Source: Fibrobacter sp. UWB15 (GTDB lineage Bacteria; Fibrobacterota; Fibrobacteria; Fibrobacterales; Fibrobacteraceae). From it: DNA of 64,000 bases. Below, piece by piece: positions 37,069-46,600 of this stretch (positions are counted from its first letter, which is position 1; every line of letters begins with the position of its first letter). The stretch is from assembly GCF_900177705.1 (NCBI RefSeq), contig NZ_FXBA01000001.1:744001-808000 (forward strand), read 5' to 3'. Position numbers and translations under genes: made by a program. The notes under the pieces were generated by a model that did not search any database, was not told where the DNA came from, and saw nothing but the letters and a program-made list of their open reading frames with translations.

Positions 37069-38142
37069 ATGAGTTCTAAGAAAGTATCGTCCAAGGCTCC
37101 GGCAAAGAAACCCGCAGCAAAGCCTGCCAAGAAGGCCGCTCCGGCAAAGCCCGCCAAGGCCCCTGCTAAAGTAGTGAAAAAGGCTGCTCCGGCCAAGCCT
37201 GCAAAGGCTCCGGCCAAGAAGGCTGCTCCGGCAAAACCGGCTCCGAAGGCCCCGGCCAAGAAGGCCGCTCCGGCAAAGCCTGCAAAGGCTCCTGCCAAGA
37301 AGGCCGCTCCGGCAAAACCGGCTCCGAAGGCTCCGGCCAAGAAGGCTGCTCCGGCTAAACCCGCTCCGAAGGCGAAGGACTCTAAGAAGACTGCAGCTAA
37401 GGCCGCTCCTGCAAAGGCCCCGGCCAAGAAGGTCGCTCCGAAGCCCGCTCCGGTTAAGGCAGCAAAGCCTGCCAAGGTTCAGCCCAAGCAGGTCGAAAAG
37501 CCCGAAGTGAAACCCGATGTCAAGGCTGACAAGGCTCCGAAGGCTGTCAAGGCAAAGAACACCAAGCCGGTCGAAGTTATCGAAAACGTCGAACAGCCTG
37601 TTGAAACTCCGGTTGTCGAAAAGAAGTCCAAGAATGCTCCGGACTACGCCTACGCAGTGCTTCTCCAGGGTGTCAAGCGCCTTTCCAAGACCATCATGTT
37701 CGTGAAGGTCGACGAATCCGAAGACCGTTCCAACAAGAAGAAAATGTCCAGCGATGTCAAGAACCTTGACATGAAGCCGACCTCTGCGATCCGCCACAAG
37801 TCGTCCCTTGCCGAAGAAACGCAGGAAGAACTGACGGAACGTATTCTCAAGGAACTCGAAGAACAGAACAAGATGTTCGAACGCGAAGCTGCCACGCAGA
37901 TGTGCACGCGTTGCAACCGCAACCTCGTGTCTCCGGAATTCTGGGTCGACAAGCACCTCGGCTTCTGCGAAGAATGTGCCGCTATCCTCAAGCTCGGTCA
38001 GTCCAAGGAAGCCCGCAAGGTGGAATACCAGCTCGGTGCCATGGACGGCGACTCCCTGGATGAAGAAGATGACGATATTATCGGACCGGACGCAGACGAC
38101 TTGAAGGAAGCTGAAGAAGATCTCGCCGAAATGGAAGATTAA
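37069..38142 (+). CDS. Histone-H1-like Lys/Ala/Pro-repeat protein with DksA-type zinc finger
   Basis: 357 residues. The first ~165 are almost only Lys, Ala and Pro in repeats such as A-K-K-A-A-P-A-K-P-A-P-K-A-P, like the tail of histone H1 and bacterial H1-like proteins, which bind DNA. The middle (about 185-235) is mixed. A helix with E-E-T-Q-E-E-L-T-E-R-I-L-K-E leads into C-T-R-C, 17 residues, then C-E-E-C (about 281-304), matching the C-x2-C-x17-C-x2-C finger of DksA/TraR. The end is highly acidic (D-E-E-D-D-D-I-I-G-P-D). Zinc finger and spacing are seen; binding to DNA or RNA polymerase is inferred. Follows the cyclophilin gene by 3 bp. Confidence 0.7.
   Translation: MSSKKVSSKAPAKKPAAKPAKKAAPAKPAKAPAKVVKKAAPAKPAKAPAKKAAPAKPAPKAPAKKAAPAKPAKAPAKKAAPAKPAPKAPAKKAAPAKPAPKAKDSKKTAAKAAPAKAPAKKVAPKPAPVKAAKPAKVQPKQVEKPEVKPDVKADKAPKAVKAKNTKPVEVIENVEQPVETPVVEKKSKNAPDYAYAVLLQGVKRLSKTIMFVKVDESEDRSNKKKMSSDVKNLDMKPTSAIRHKSSLAEETQEELTERILKELEEQNKMFEREAATQMCTRCNRNLVSPEFWVDKHLGFCEECAAILKLGQSKEARKVEYQLGAMDGDSLDEEDDDIIGPDADDLKEAEEDLAEMED
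37081..37560 (+). repeat. Low-complexity coding repeat (Lys/Ala/Pro)
   Basis: Units encoding P-A-K-K-A-A-P-A-K-P recur about ten times, several as a 42-bp (14-codon) period between roughly 37200 and 37380. Alternating codons (GCT/GCC, AAG/AAA) show divergence, so the array is not entirely recent. Confidence 0.8.
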
Positions 38143-38169
38143 TCCTTTTCGGACAAAGTCAGAAATTAA

Positions 38170-38202
38170 AAATCCGCTCCCGGTTCGACCGAGGGCGGAT
38201 TT
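38170..38202. terminator. Terminator between the KPA-repeat gene and lexA
   Basis: AATCCGC-CC type stem (AAATCCGCTCCCGG / CCGAGGGCGGATTT) with a TTCGA loop, followed by TTCTTTT; A-run on the other side. Confidence 0.8.
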
Positions 38203-38248
38203 CTTTTATAAGCGAGTTTTTCGAACCCGGCGAGCGGGCTTGCTACGG

Positions 38249-38899
38249 CTAGTTCACCTTGCGCATGACGCCGATGAGCTTGCCGGCGATGGAGAAGTGC
38301 TTGTCCTTCTTGACGATGATCGGGCGGTAGCGCGGGTTGGCCGGACGCAGTTCGATATGGTCTGCGGCGGGGTGGTAATACTTGACGGTCGCTTCGTTGT
38401 CGACCTGGGCCACGATGATTTCGCCGCGGTCGGCCGTCTTTTGCTGGCGGGCGAAAATGAGGTCGCCGTCGAGAATGCCGGCGTTGATCATGGAGTCGCC
38501 CTTGACGCGGAGCGCGAAGACGTCAGAACGGCAAGCGAGAAAATCTCGGTCAATTGTGACCGTGCCTTCGAGGTTCTGCACGGCAAGAATCGGCGTACCG
38601 GCAGCGACGCGGCCCACGATAGGAATTTCAATAGTATTGGTCGGTGCTTCGGCACCTTCGTTATTGCCGCTGTCGACGACTTCGATACCGCGGCTAAGTC
38701 TGGGGGAGCGGTTGATGTAGCCCTTCTTGATGAGGGCGGCGAGGATGGAACGGACGCCGTTTGTCGAAGAAATCTCGAAATGGTTGCCGATTTCGCGAAC
38801 CGTAGGCGGCATGCGGTTTTCCTTGGAATACTTCTTGATGTATTCCAGGATCTCTTCTTGACGGGTGGTTAGCTCCTTGCGTTTGCTGTTGTTTTCCAT
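38249..38899 (-). CDS. lexA: LexA repressor
   Basis: 216 residues from the ATG at 38899 ([18 protein letters not shown]); a longer frame to 38977 would run through the promoter. N-terminal winged helix (P-P-T-V-R-E-I-G, then [12 protein letters not shown]). Self-cleavage site A-G in V-G-R-V-A-A-G-T-P (about 105-113), catalytic Ser in K-G-D-S-M-I-N-A-G (about 141) and Lys in D-N-E-A-T-V-K-Y-Y (about 178). Represses the SOS DNA-damage genes until cleaved with activated RecA. The promoter carries its own operator (38933-38961), so it is autoregulated. Confidence 0.96.
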   Translation of the reverse strand: MENNSKRKELTTRQEEILEYIKKYSKENRMPPTVREIGNHFEISSTNGVRSILAALIKKGYINRSPRLSRGIEVVDSGNNEGAEAPTNTIEIPIVGRVAAGTPILAVQNLEGTVTIDRDFLACRSDVFALRVKGDSMINAGILDGDLIFARQQKTADRGEIIVAQVDNEATVKYYHPAADHIELRPANPRYRPIIVKKDKHFSIAGKLIGVMRKVN

Positions 38900-38932
38900 G
38901 TATAAACCTCGCTTTAATAAATTACATACACA

Positions 38933-38961
38933 AATATAATGCACAATTGGGCAATTGTCAA
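38933..38961 (-). promoter_or_regulatory. lexA promoter with LexA operator in the spacer
   Basis: Reverse strand: TTGACA (38956-38961), exactly 17 bp, TATATT (38933-38938). The spacer contains TGCCC-AATT-GTGCA (38940-38953), which fits TGC-N-C-N4-GTGCA, the LexA-binding consensus I remember for Fibrobacter succinogenes. Bound LexA would cover both promoter boxes. Confidence 0.88.
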
Positions 38962-39117
38962 TAGGTTCACTGCACAAAATTTCATTATTTTACAATTGAG
39001 GACAAGAGAATGGGGTGGTTTTGAACCTTTTTTCCAAAAATAGCGTGTTATATAATGGAGCCTTCCGAAAAAGTTTAGGGTTCCATAAAAGACTACACTC
39101 TATTTAAAGGAAAAAAT

Positions 39118-39822
39118 ATGACCAAAAAGAAGAATAATTTTTGCCGTGCACATGATCCTTTTTTCCGTTGGCTGTTCGCTGATGTCAATCGCCTTAGGCT
39201 TTTGCTGGGGTTCGCAGGCAAGGTGGATCGTGATGTGGGCGAGTTTCTGTCGTCCGTGAATCTTGATACACTGGAGCGCATTCCGGATTCGTATTCCGAG
39301 GTTGATGAAACAGGAGATGCAGATTTGGCGTTCCGCGTCAACGTGTTGACTGGTGCACCCGTATTGGTGGGGATTATGGTGGAACATAAGTCGGGGCGCG
39401 ATCCTGATACGATTAACCAGATTGCGCGCTATGTGCGCTCTGTGATGAAAATTCATCAGGAAAATCGCGTTTTTGACGGCCTCCCGACGATGGCGATTAT
39501 CTTCTATAACGGACGTGAAAATTGGAATCCGCTCAAGAACCTTGAAGATGGTTACCCTGAATTCTTCCATGGCCGCGTGCTTCCATTTGCGTGCTCGTTC
39601 GTGAACATGGCAGACGTTCCTGACAGTGATTGCCTTGCTTGCGAAGATGTCGCGACGGGTATGGGCGTTACCGCAATGAAGTACGCGTTCAACAAGGAAA
39701 ATCTGCGTTTGAAATTGTTGCTGTTCAAGGAATCTTTCCAGAAATTGTCGAAGAACGAAGGTTCTTTGCTTCTGGAAAAATTAATGTATATTTACGAGAG
39801 TACGTCGACGAAGATTTTTTGA
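39118..39822 (+). CDS. Rpn-family PD-(D/E)XK nuclease/transposase-like protein, 3' frame broken
   Basis: 234 residues. N-terminus H-D-P-F-F-R-W-L-F-A-D and the core D-A-D-L-A-F-R-V ... V-G-I-M-V-E-H-K-S-G (D, then E-x-K at about 88-90) are the catalytic region of the Rpn (recombination-promoting nuclease, YhgA-like) family. The frame ends in K-I-F at a TGA (39820-39822), but the -1 frame continues at the same point as D-E-D-F-L-K-E-L-E-M-A-F-K-S, the expected family continuation. The switch lies near T6 at 39815-39820. Either a one-base deletion or -1 slippage; see the next entry. Confidence 0.8.
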   Translation: MTKKKNNFCRAHDPFFRWLFADVNRLRLLLGFAGKVDRDVGEFLSSVNLDTLERIPDSYSEVDETGDADLAFRVNVLTGAPVLVGIMVEHKSGRDPDTINQIARYVRSVMKIHQENRVFDGLPTMAIIFYNGRENWNPLKNLEDGYPEFFHGRVLPFACSFVNMADVPDSDCLACEDVATGMGVTAMKYAFNKENLRLKLLLFKESFQKLSKNEGSLLLEKLMYIYESTSTKIF

Positions 39823-39833
39823 AGGAGTTGGAA

Positions 39834-40115
39834 ATGGCTTTCAAAAGTGTTGGACAGAAATACGGCTTTGTGAGCGCCGGTGATGTTTTCCGCCAGAAAC
39901 TTGCTGCTGCGGAACAAAAAGTTGTTGCAGCGGAACAAAAGGTTGCTGCTGCACAGCAAGAAGCTGCTGATGCACAACGAAAGGTTGCCGTGGCTCGCCA
40001 GGAAACAGAAGCTGATACGGTGACCGTTTTGCGTGAAATGGGGCTTTCTGAAGAACAGATTGCCCAAGCTCAGGCTAAGTTGGAAGCCCTTCAGCAAAGT
40101 CGTCTTGCGAAATAA
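39834..40115 (+). CDS. C-terminal coiled-coil part of the Rpn gene, with its own start
   Basis: 93 residues from ATG 39834, with AAGGAG at 39822-39827 at ideal spacing, in the frame that continues the Rpn protein. After M-A-F-K-S-V-G-Q-K-Y-G-F-V-S-A-G-D-V-F comes a heptad-like Ala/Glu/Gln/Lys coiled coil (A-A-A-E-Q-K-V repeated about four times) and a final short helix L-R-E-M-G-L-S-E-E-Q-I. In E. coli, short products translated from inside rpn genes antagonise the full-length toxin, as I recall, so separate translation here may be functional rather than debris. Confidence 0.6.
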   Translation: MAFKSVGQKYGFVSAGDVFRQKLAAAEQKVVAAEQKVAAAQQEAADAQRKVAVARQETEADTVTVLREMGLSEEQIAQAQAKLEALQQSRLAK

Positions 40116-40142
40116 GGTTTGTAAAACATGTCTTTTTAAAGG

Positions 40143-40168
40143 AATCCAGTCCAAAAGGGCTGGATTTT
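40143..40168 (+). terminator. Terminator after the Rpn locus
   Basis: AATCCAG-TCC-AAAA-GGG-CTGGATT with TTTTTC following; 10-bp stem with one G-T pair. Confidence 0.75.
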
Positions 40169-40183
40169 TCTATTATTTCGTAT

Positions 40184-40306
40184 ATGGAAAAGAAAAAAGA
40201 ATACACCGCCCCGAAGATGACTATACATAATCTTAATGCACAAATTGTTCTTTTGCAGGCAAGTCAACCGGATGCGGGCGATGTGTCGAATACCGAATTT
40301 GACTAA
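40184..40306 (+). CDS. Small peptide, YxxPxM...LLQ family (P1)
   Basis: 40 residues, starting MEKKKEYTAPKM and ending N-T-E-F-D. No known family. It shares its start (MEKKKEY), P-K-M, L-L-Q-x-S and final E-F-D with the peptide at 48817, and K-x-Y-x-x-P-x-M and L-L-Q-G-S with that at 48643. The Shine-Dalgarno is weak. It lies alone between two terminators (40143 and 40331), upstream of the CUB-repeat giant. Conservation of the reading frame against P3, despite many third-position differences, is the main argument that it is a gene. Confidence 0.65.
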   Translation: MEKKKEYTAPKMTIHNLNAQIVLLQASQPDAGDVSNTEFD

Positions 40307-40330
40307 TTAAGTTGTCTAATAAAAAAAATT

Positions 40331-40365
40331 AGAGGCTCCTTGATGCGTTCAAGGGGTCTTTTTTG
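40331..40365 (+). terminator. Terminator after peptide gene P1
   Basis: Stem CTCCTTGA / TCAAGGGG (one G-T pair) with outer AGA / TCT pairing, followed by CTTTTTTG. From here to 40645 there is no gene, only the promoter and 5' leader of the CUB giant. Confidence 0.75.
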
Positions 40366-40481
40366 TGGGGAAAAGGCGATTTTGTTTAATATTTTGCTGA
40401 TAAAATATTTTTTACAAATAACGTATCTTATTGTCTATAAATGACTTTTGTATTTCGTTGTTTGTAATTTGTGTGTTTAAA

Positions 40482-40510
40482 TTGACAAAAAGAACAGATT
40501 TTTGTAACTT
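40482..40510 (+). promoter_or_regulatory. Probable promoter of the CUB-repeat giant
   Basis: TTGACA (40482-40487), 17 bp, TAACTT (40505-40510). It implies an untranslated leader of about 130 bases before the ATG at 40646, containing GTGA-TTTTT-TCAC-like short pairing but no known riboswitch. Confidence 0.6.
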
Positions 40511-40645
40511 TCGCCGCATGTTTGTGATTTTTGTCACACTTTTTTGGCGGTTAGTTGTCTCTGAGTTACAGGAGAGAACTGGCTCATTTTATGCAAAAAT
40601 CGCAATAAAAAGACACTCCACACATAAAAATAAAGAAGGCTTAGC

Positions 40646-43600
40646 ATGAAAAAGGGTTTTCATGTGTTTTTGTTCGTTTTGTTCGCCGTATTGATGAGTC
40701 AGTCGGCGTGGGCTGATATTGTTTCGACGAATGGAGCTGGAGTCAATGTTCCTTGCTCGGGTAGCTTATCGGTTTACGTTGATGATAAAGTGACTTACTT
40801 CTATGTTTATGATGATGGTGGCGTAAGTGGAAATTATAGCAATAACTGTCGTGGTTATTTGTCTATTACAGCTCCTAACGGTAAAGCTCTTAAGGTCGAA
40901 ACATACAATTATATGGATATTGAGAATAATCGCGATACACTGCGAATCCTCAATTCAAAATATATGCACACAGATTTGACTGGTTATTATCTTGAGAGTA
41001 TGCTCGAAACGCGCTCCCCGGGTACTTTTGATCCGCTTTATACTACAGGAACGGGCATGGCTATTCAATTTGCTTCAGATGGAAGTATCACGAATAGCGG
41101 ATTTGTTCTTAAAGTTTCTGTGGTTTCGCTTTATTCAGTAAATTTATCTTCGTCATCAATGCATATTTGGGATCCATATCTTATTAATAGCGTACGCGTT
41201 GGTTATGATGATTATAGTGCTTTTGCTGCAGGTGCAAAAGTTTCTCTCTATGATAGACCTTTAGGTACAGGTTCTTTCTTGACGTCACTCAAGGTGAAGG
41301 ATGCTAGTGGAAATTTGTTGCCTTTTAAGGAGGCAAAGATGGTCGGTGACGGCTATGGTGGAGATTCTCTGCAGTTTACGATGCCTTCGAGCAATGTTAC
41401 GGTTTCGCCGACTTATACTGATTTAAACAATCTTTCTTCTGTCGATATGTTGTGCAGAACGGCAACATTGAATATTCCAAGCAGCATAAGTTCTTTTAAA
41501 ATTTATGACAATGGCGGATCGTCTGAAAATTATACGAATAATTGCGATGCATATTTAACTTTGAAGGCTCCGGCTGGTTTTAAAATAAAACTTATAGGAA
41601 CAGTGAATACGGAAAATGGATCGCAAGTTTGGGATTATTTGAAAATCTATAATGGGTCCACTTTGACCGACGCGAATCTTTTAGGGTATAAGTACAGTAC
41701 AACAAGTGGCGTAGATGAAAATATAGGGACTGTTACGAGTTCTGGAAATGTCATGACTCTTTGGTTTCATTCAGACAATACTAATACATATTCTGGTTTG
41801 AATCTTACTGCATCGCTTATTCCGCAAACCTTCTCCATTTCTAAGGCTTCTTATTCGAATGGTTCGGTAACGGTTGTTTCTTCTGCGAATGTGAGTTCCT
41901 CGGTAACGATTACGGCTACTCCAAATACAAACTATTTACTGAAAAGTCTTACTGTTACGACTGCATCTGGAACGAATATTCCATTAACAAAGGGTTCCGG
42001 CAATACATGGACGTTCACAATGCCGGGTGAAAACGTGACGATTAAGCCGGTATTTGCGAAGGATACTTATACCATTACTTATAAAACAGCTTCGGGTGGA
42101 AGTGTTTCGGGAGCGACTTCAGCAAAGGTGGGCAATACTGTTTCCGTGACAGCGACCCCTTCGAACAGTTCCTATCTTTTAAAGGATATTAACGTTGTTT
42201 CTTCTGAAAACGAGACTGTGGATGTAACAAGCGTAAAATGGTATAATAATACATCTACTTTTACCATGCCATATGGTAATGTGACTGTTACGCCTGTATT
42301 TACTAATGATTTGAGTGCCGATGGCGGCCTTTACATCGACATGCCCAAGACGGGAACTGTCTCTGCGAGCATCCCGGCTAGCGTCAAGTCGTTCAAGGTG
42401 TATGACGACGGAGGCAAGAGCGGTAGCTATAGCAACAATGCGAATGGAACACTTTATTTGACTGTTCCTGATGGTTATATTCTGCTTTTGACGGGAAATA
42501 TCAATACTAATAACAGCTCCGATTATTTGCAGATATATAATGGTTCAAGTACTTCTAATGCAGATAGCTTGTTAGGGACAAAATCGGGTAAATCAACTTG
42601 CAAATTTTATAGTAAAGCTAGACGAATGGCCCTTAAGTTTGTTTCCGATGGCTCATATAATTCATCTGGTTTGGATTTGACAGTGACTCTTGTTAAACTT
42701 AATTTGGATTTGGCAAATGATGGAACCACAAATTTCGTGAATATGGTCTATCAGCACAAGGCAACACTCATTGTTCCTGCTAATGTTTCATCTTTCAAAA
42801 TATATGATGAAGGTGGTAAATCTGGTGCATACAGCTATAATAATAGGGATACACTCGTTCTTATAGCTCCTCAAAACCATGTATTAAAATTGACGGGCAG
42901 CGTGACAACTGCTTTTTCTGGAGATACTTTAGAAGTCTATTCAGGCTCCACAATTAATTCTAGCAATCTTTTGGGCAAAAAACGCAGTACATCAAGCGGC
43001 ACTTCTCTCAATATTGGAAAAATGGTTAGTCTTGGTCGGTATATGACGCTCTATTTTGAGTCTGATGCCTCTGGCGCATATTCTGGTCTTGATTTGAATG
43101 TGGAGGTTGTTAACGACGAGTATAACATTACGATTTTTAATGCAGAAGGTGGCGTGGTAACTGTAGCTGGTGGCAAAACCACTGCAAAGATCGGTTCTGA
43201 AGTTCTGTTGAATGTGACGAATTTATCGGCTGGATATCTGCTGAGTGACATTGATATTGTGGATGATGAAGGTGATACGGTAAAAATCACTAGTGGGGGT
43301 AATTTTGCAAATCCTTCCGTGAAATTTATTATGCCTGCAGGCCCAGTCACAGTCACACCTCATTTCACGAAGGACTGGAATGTTGCAGGAAATCTTTACA
43401 TTAATATGCCGACAAGCGTAAATGAGGCTTTCTCGATTCCTTCTGGCGTACAATCGTTCAAGGTTTATGACGATGGAGGCAAGAATGGTAATTACAGCAA
43501 TAACTATGAGCATTCCTTGCGTCTGACACCTCCAAGTGGCTATTTCCTGCAGTTGGAAGGTTCTATAAGCATGTATGATTTCAATGATTATTTGACGGTC

Positions 43601-46600
43601 AAGGATTATGCAGATGGAAGAATCCTTTTGGATAAAGGTCGATATGTAAGCGGAAAATTGAATGCAGAATCAATGTGGCTTACATTCCATTCTGATGCAA
43701 GCGGGAGTAGTTCTGGTTTGGATTTGACTGTAACTGTTGTTCCTAAAAAGACTGTTTCTGTGAATACCGCTTCGGGTGGAATGATTCAGCCTTCCTCGAA
43801 TGTTGCTACTCCGGGTTCTACAGTTACCTTGACGGCAACAATGGATAGTGAATTTTATTTTGAGTCTGTTGACATACGAGATGCTGAAAATAAAAAGATT
43901 AGCTATAGCTTGGATTATCCATGGTATTCAAGCAATACGTCGGCGACAATAACTTTCACCATGCCGAATAGTGATGTCTCGGTGACTCCAAAATTTACCA
44001 ATAAACCGACTGCTGAAAAAATGCTGGCTATTAACATTCCTGCATCTGGAACACAATCGATAACTATTCCTGCAGCGGTCAAGTCGTTCAAAATTTATGA
44101 CGATGGCGGTAAAGATGGAAATTATAGCAATAATAATAATGGAACACTTGCTTTGACTGCTCCTTCGGGGTATATTTTTGAACTTACTGGATCTATAAAG
44201 ACGAATATCACAAACCAGGTTGAAAATTCTTCGGACTGCCTTGAATGGCAGTCGGGTTATGATGTTGCTGTATGTGGTTCCTATAACCATTGGTATACAA
44301 ATACATGTGATGTTGAGGATAACTTGAATGTATATGATGGTTCAAGTGTTTCTGCCACTCCGCTTATGCAGGGAAAATACGGATGTGTCAATACAACTGC
44401 ATCGTGGCGCTGCAACGTAGATTATAACTTTAAATTGCGATGCGACGCACATGACTATGTTAATTCTGCATGGTATTCTATTGGAAAAATCATGAGCAGC
44501 AACAATAAAATGACTCTGAACTTTAAGTCGGGAGCTAACGGAACTGCAGGCGGCCTTGATTTGACCGTTGTGTTACGTAAAATCAACACAAATGAGTTGG
44601 ATGCTGATGATGACGGTAATCAATATGTGAATATGGTTTTGTCGAAAAAGGCTACGGTCAATATACCGTCTGGAACAACATCATTCAAAATATATGATGA
44701 TGGCGGTAAGAATGGTGCTTACAGCAATAATAATGCGGACACGCTTGTATTGAAAGCTCCTGTAGGAAGTATTATTGAACTGACTGGAAGCATAAATACA
44801 AATATCAAAAAAACAGAAGAAAAATGGAATTGCATTACTTGGGCAACGGGTTATGATGTTGCTGTATGTGAACACTCGAGTCATTGGTATGCCAATACAT
44901 GTGATGAAGGGGATAACCTGAGTGTATATGATGGTTCATCGACTTCTGCATCGAAGCTTTTGAATGAAAAATACGGATGTAGCGCAACCAGCAGTAGCTG
45001 GTCCTGCAGATTGGGAATATCTTGGTCTAGTCAGAACTGTGGTGCTCATAGTAATGTTTCATGGCTTTCTGTTGGAACACTTCGTAGTACCGGTAATACA
45101 ATGACGCTTGTGTTTAATTCAAATTCGAGCGGAAATTCTGATGGTCTTGATTTGACAGCGAAAGTCATCATGCTTGACTATGCCATTCAGATAAAGAACG
45201 CTACAAATGGAAGCATGATGGCTACAAAAACATCAAAACTTCATGCTGGCGATACAGTATCTTTAATTGCAGCGCCTAATAGCGGGTATTTGCTGAAAGA
45301 TGTTGTTGCCAAAGATTTGTCTGGCAATACCGTTAAAGTCTCGCAGTATTCGTTTAGCGTTTCTGAATTAGTCATGCCGGCAAAGGATTTGGTTATAACT
45401 CCGACATTTACGAATGATCTTACCGCCGCAGGTGGCCTACACCTTGATATGCGGAAGAATAAGAATTTTGACGCAAGTTTTACTGAGGGTGTTAAATCTT
45501 TCAAGGTCTATGATAATGGCGGCAAGAATGGTGTTTATGAGGCTAATAGTAATGATACCTTGACTCTTGCGGCTCCTAATGGATATCGCTTGAAACTAAC
45601 AGGCTCGGCGATTATGGAAAATGGCTACGAATACCTGTATGTCTATGATGGAGAAAATACCAAAGCGCAGAGTTTGCTTACAATAACCGGTTCTGCAAAT
45701 AGCAATAATCCGACTTATACTACAAATATTAGCGCCATTACGAGCTCTGGCCGTCATATGACTTTGCGCTTTAAGTCGGATGGAACTCAACATTATGCAG
45801 GTTTGGATCTGACCGTTACGCTTGAAAAGATTGATTATTCTATTACGCTTAATCAGGCTACTGGTGGTACGCTCTCTAGCGATGTGGAAAAGGCTACGAA
45901 TGGAGCGAAAGTTTCTCTAAATGGAACTCCGGTTTCGGGATATAGGTTGAGTGAAGCCACTTACGTCAATGCTAGTGGTCTTGGAGTTGTTGCTCTGATG
46001 CATTCTTTTGATCAAGCTGTATTCACAATGCCTGCAAGTAATGTAAATGTTTATCCTACATGGACAACTAATTTGACTGCTGAAGGCGGAATCCATCTCG
46101 ATATGCCAAGGAATGTCAATGCGAATGTAAGTATTCCTTCCGATATTAAATCGTTTAATTTGTACGATAATGGTGGTAAGAGTGGTAAATATGAAAACTC
46201 TAGTAATGACGTTTTGACTCTTAACGCTCCTAGAGGACACCATCTTGTCGTGACGGGCTCCATTGTATTGCAAAAGGGGAGTGACTCTCTCTACATTTAT
46301 GATGGAAAAAATACAAGTGCAACCAAATTGTTTGGTGGAACAAGTACGACAAATGGCTCGACATATGCTATCAACACTATAACAAGTTCTGGTGAAAGTC
46401 TGACATTCCGTTTCAAGTCGGATGGTTCGACAACTTATTCAGGCCTAAACTTGAAGGTGTCTGTTGAATTGACAACCTATGGTATAGCAATTGCTGATGC
46501 CGCAAATGGTCGTGTTTCGAGTGACAAAACCAAGGCTGCCAAGGATTCTATTGTCAATCTTTCCTGGCTCTATACGACAGGCTATTTAATCAGGGATATT

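Noticed and set aside
40431-40649. Forward 72-codon frame before the CUB giant
   Set aside because: It overlaps the promoter and the start of the giant gene, and its translation has no motif.
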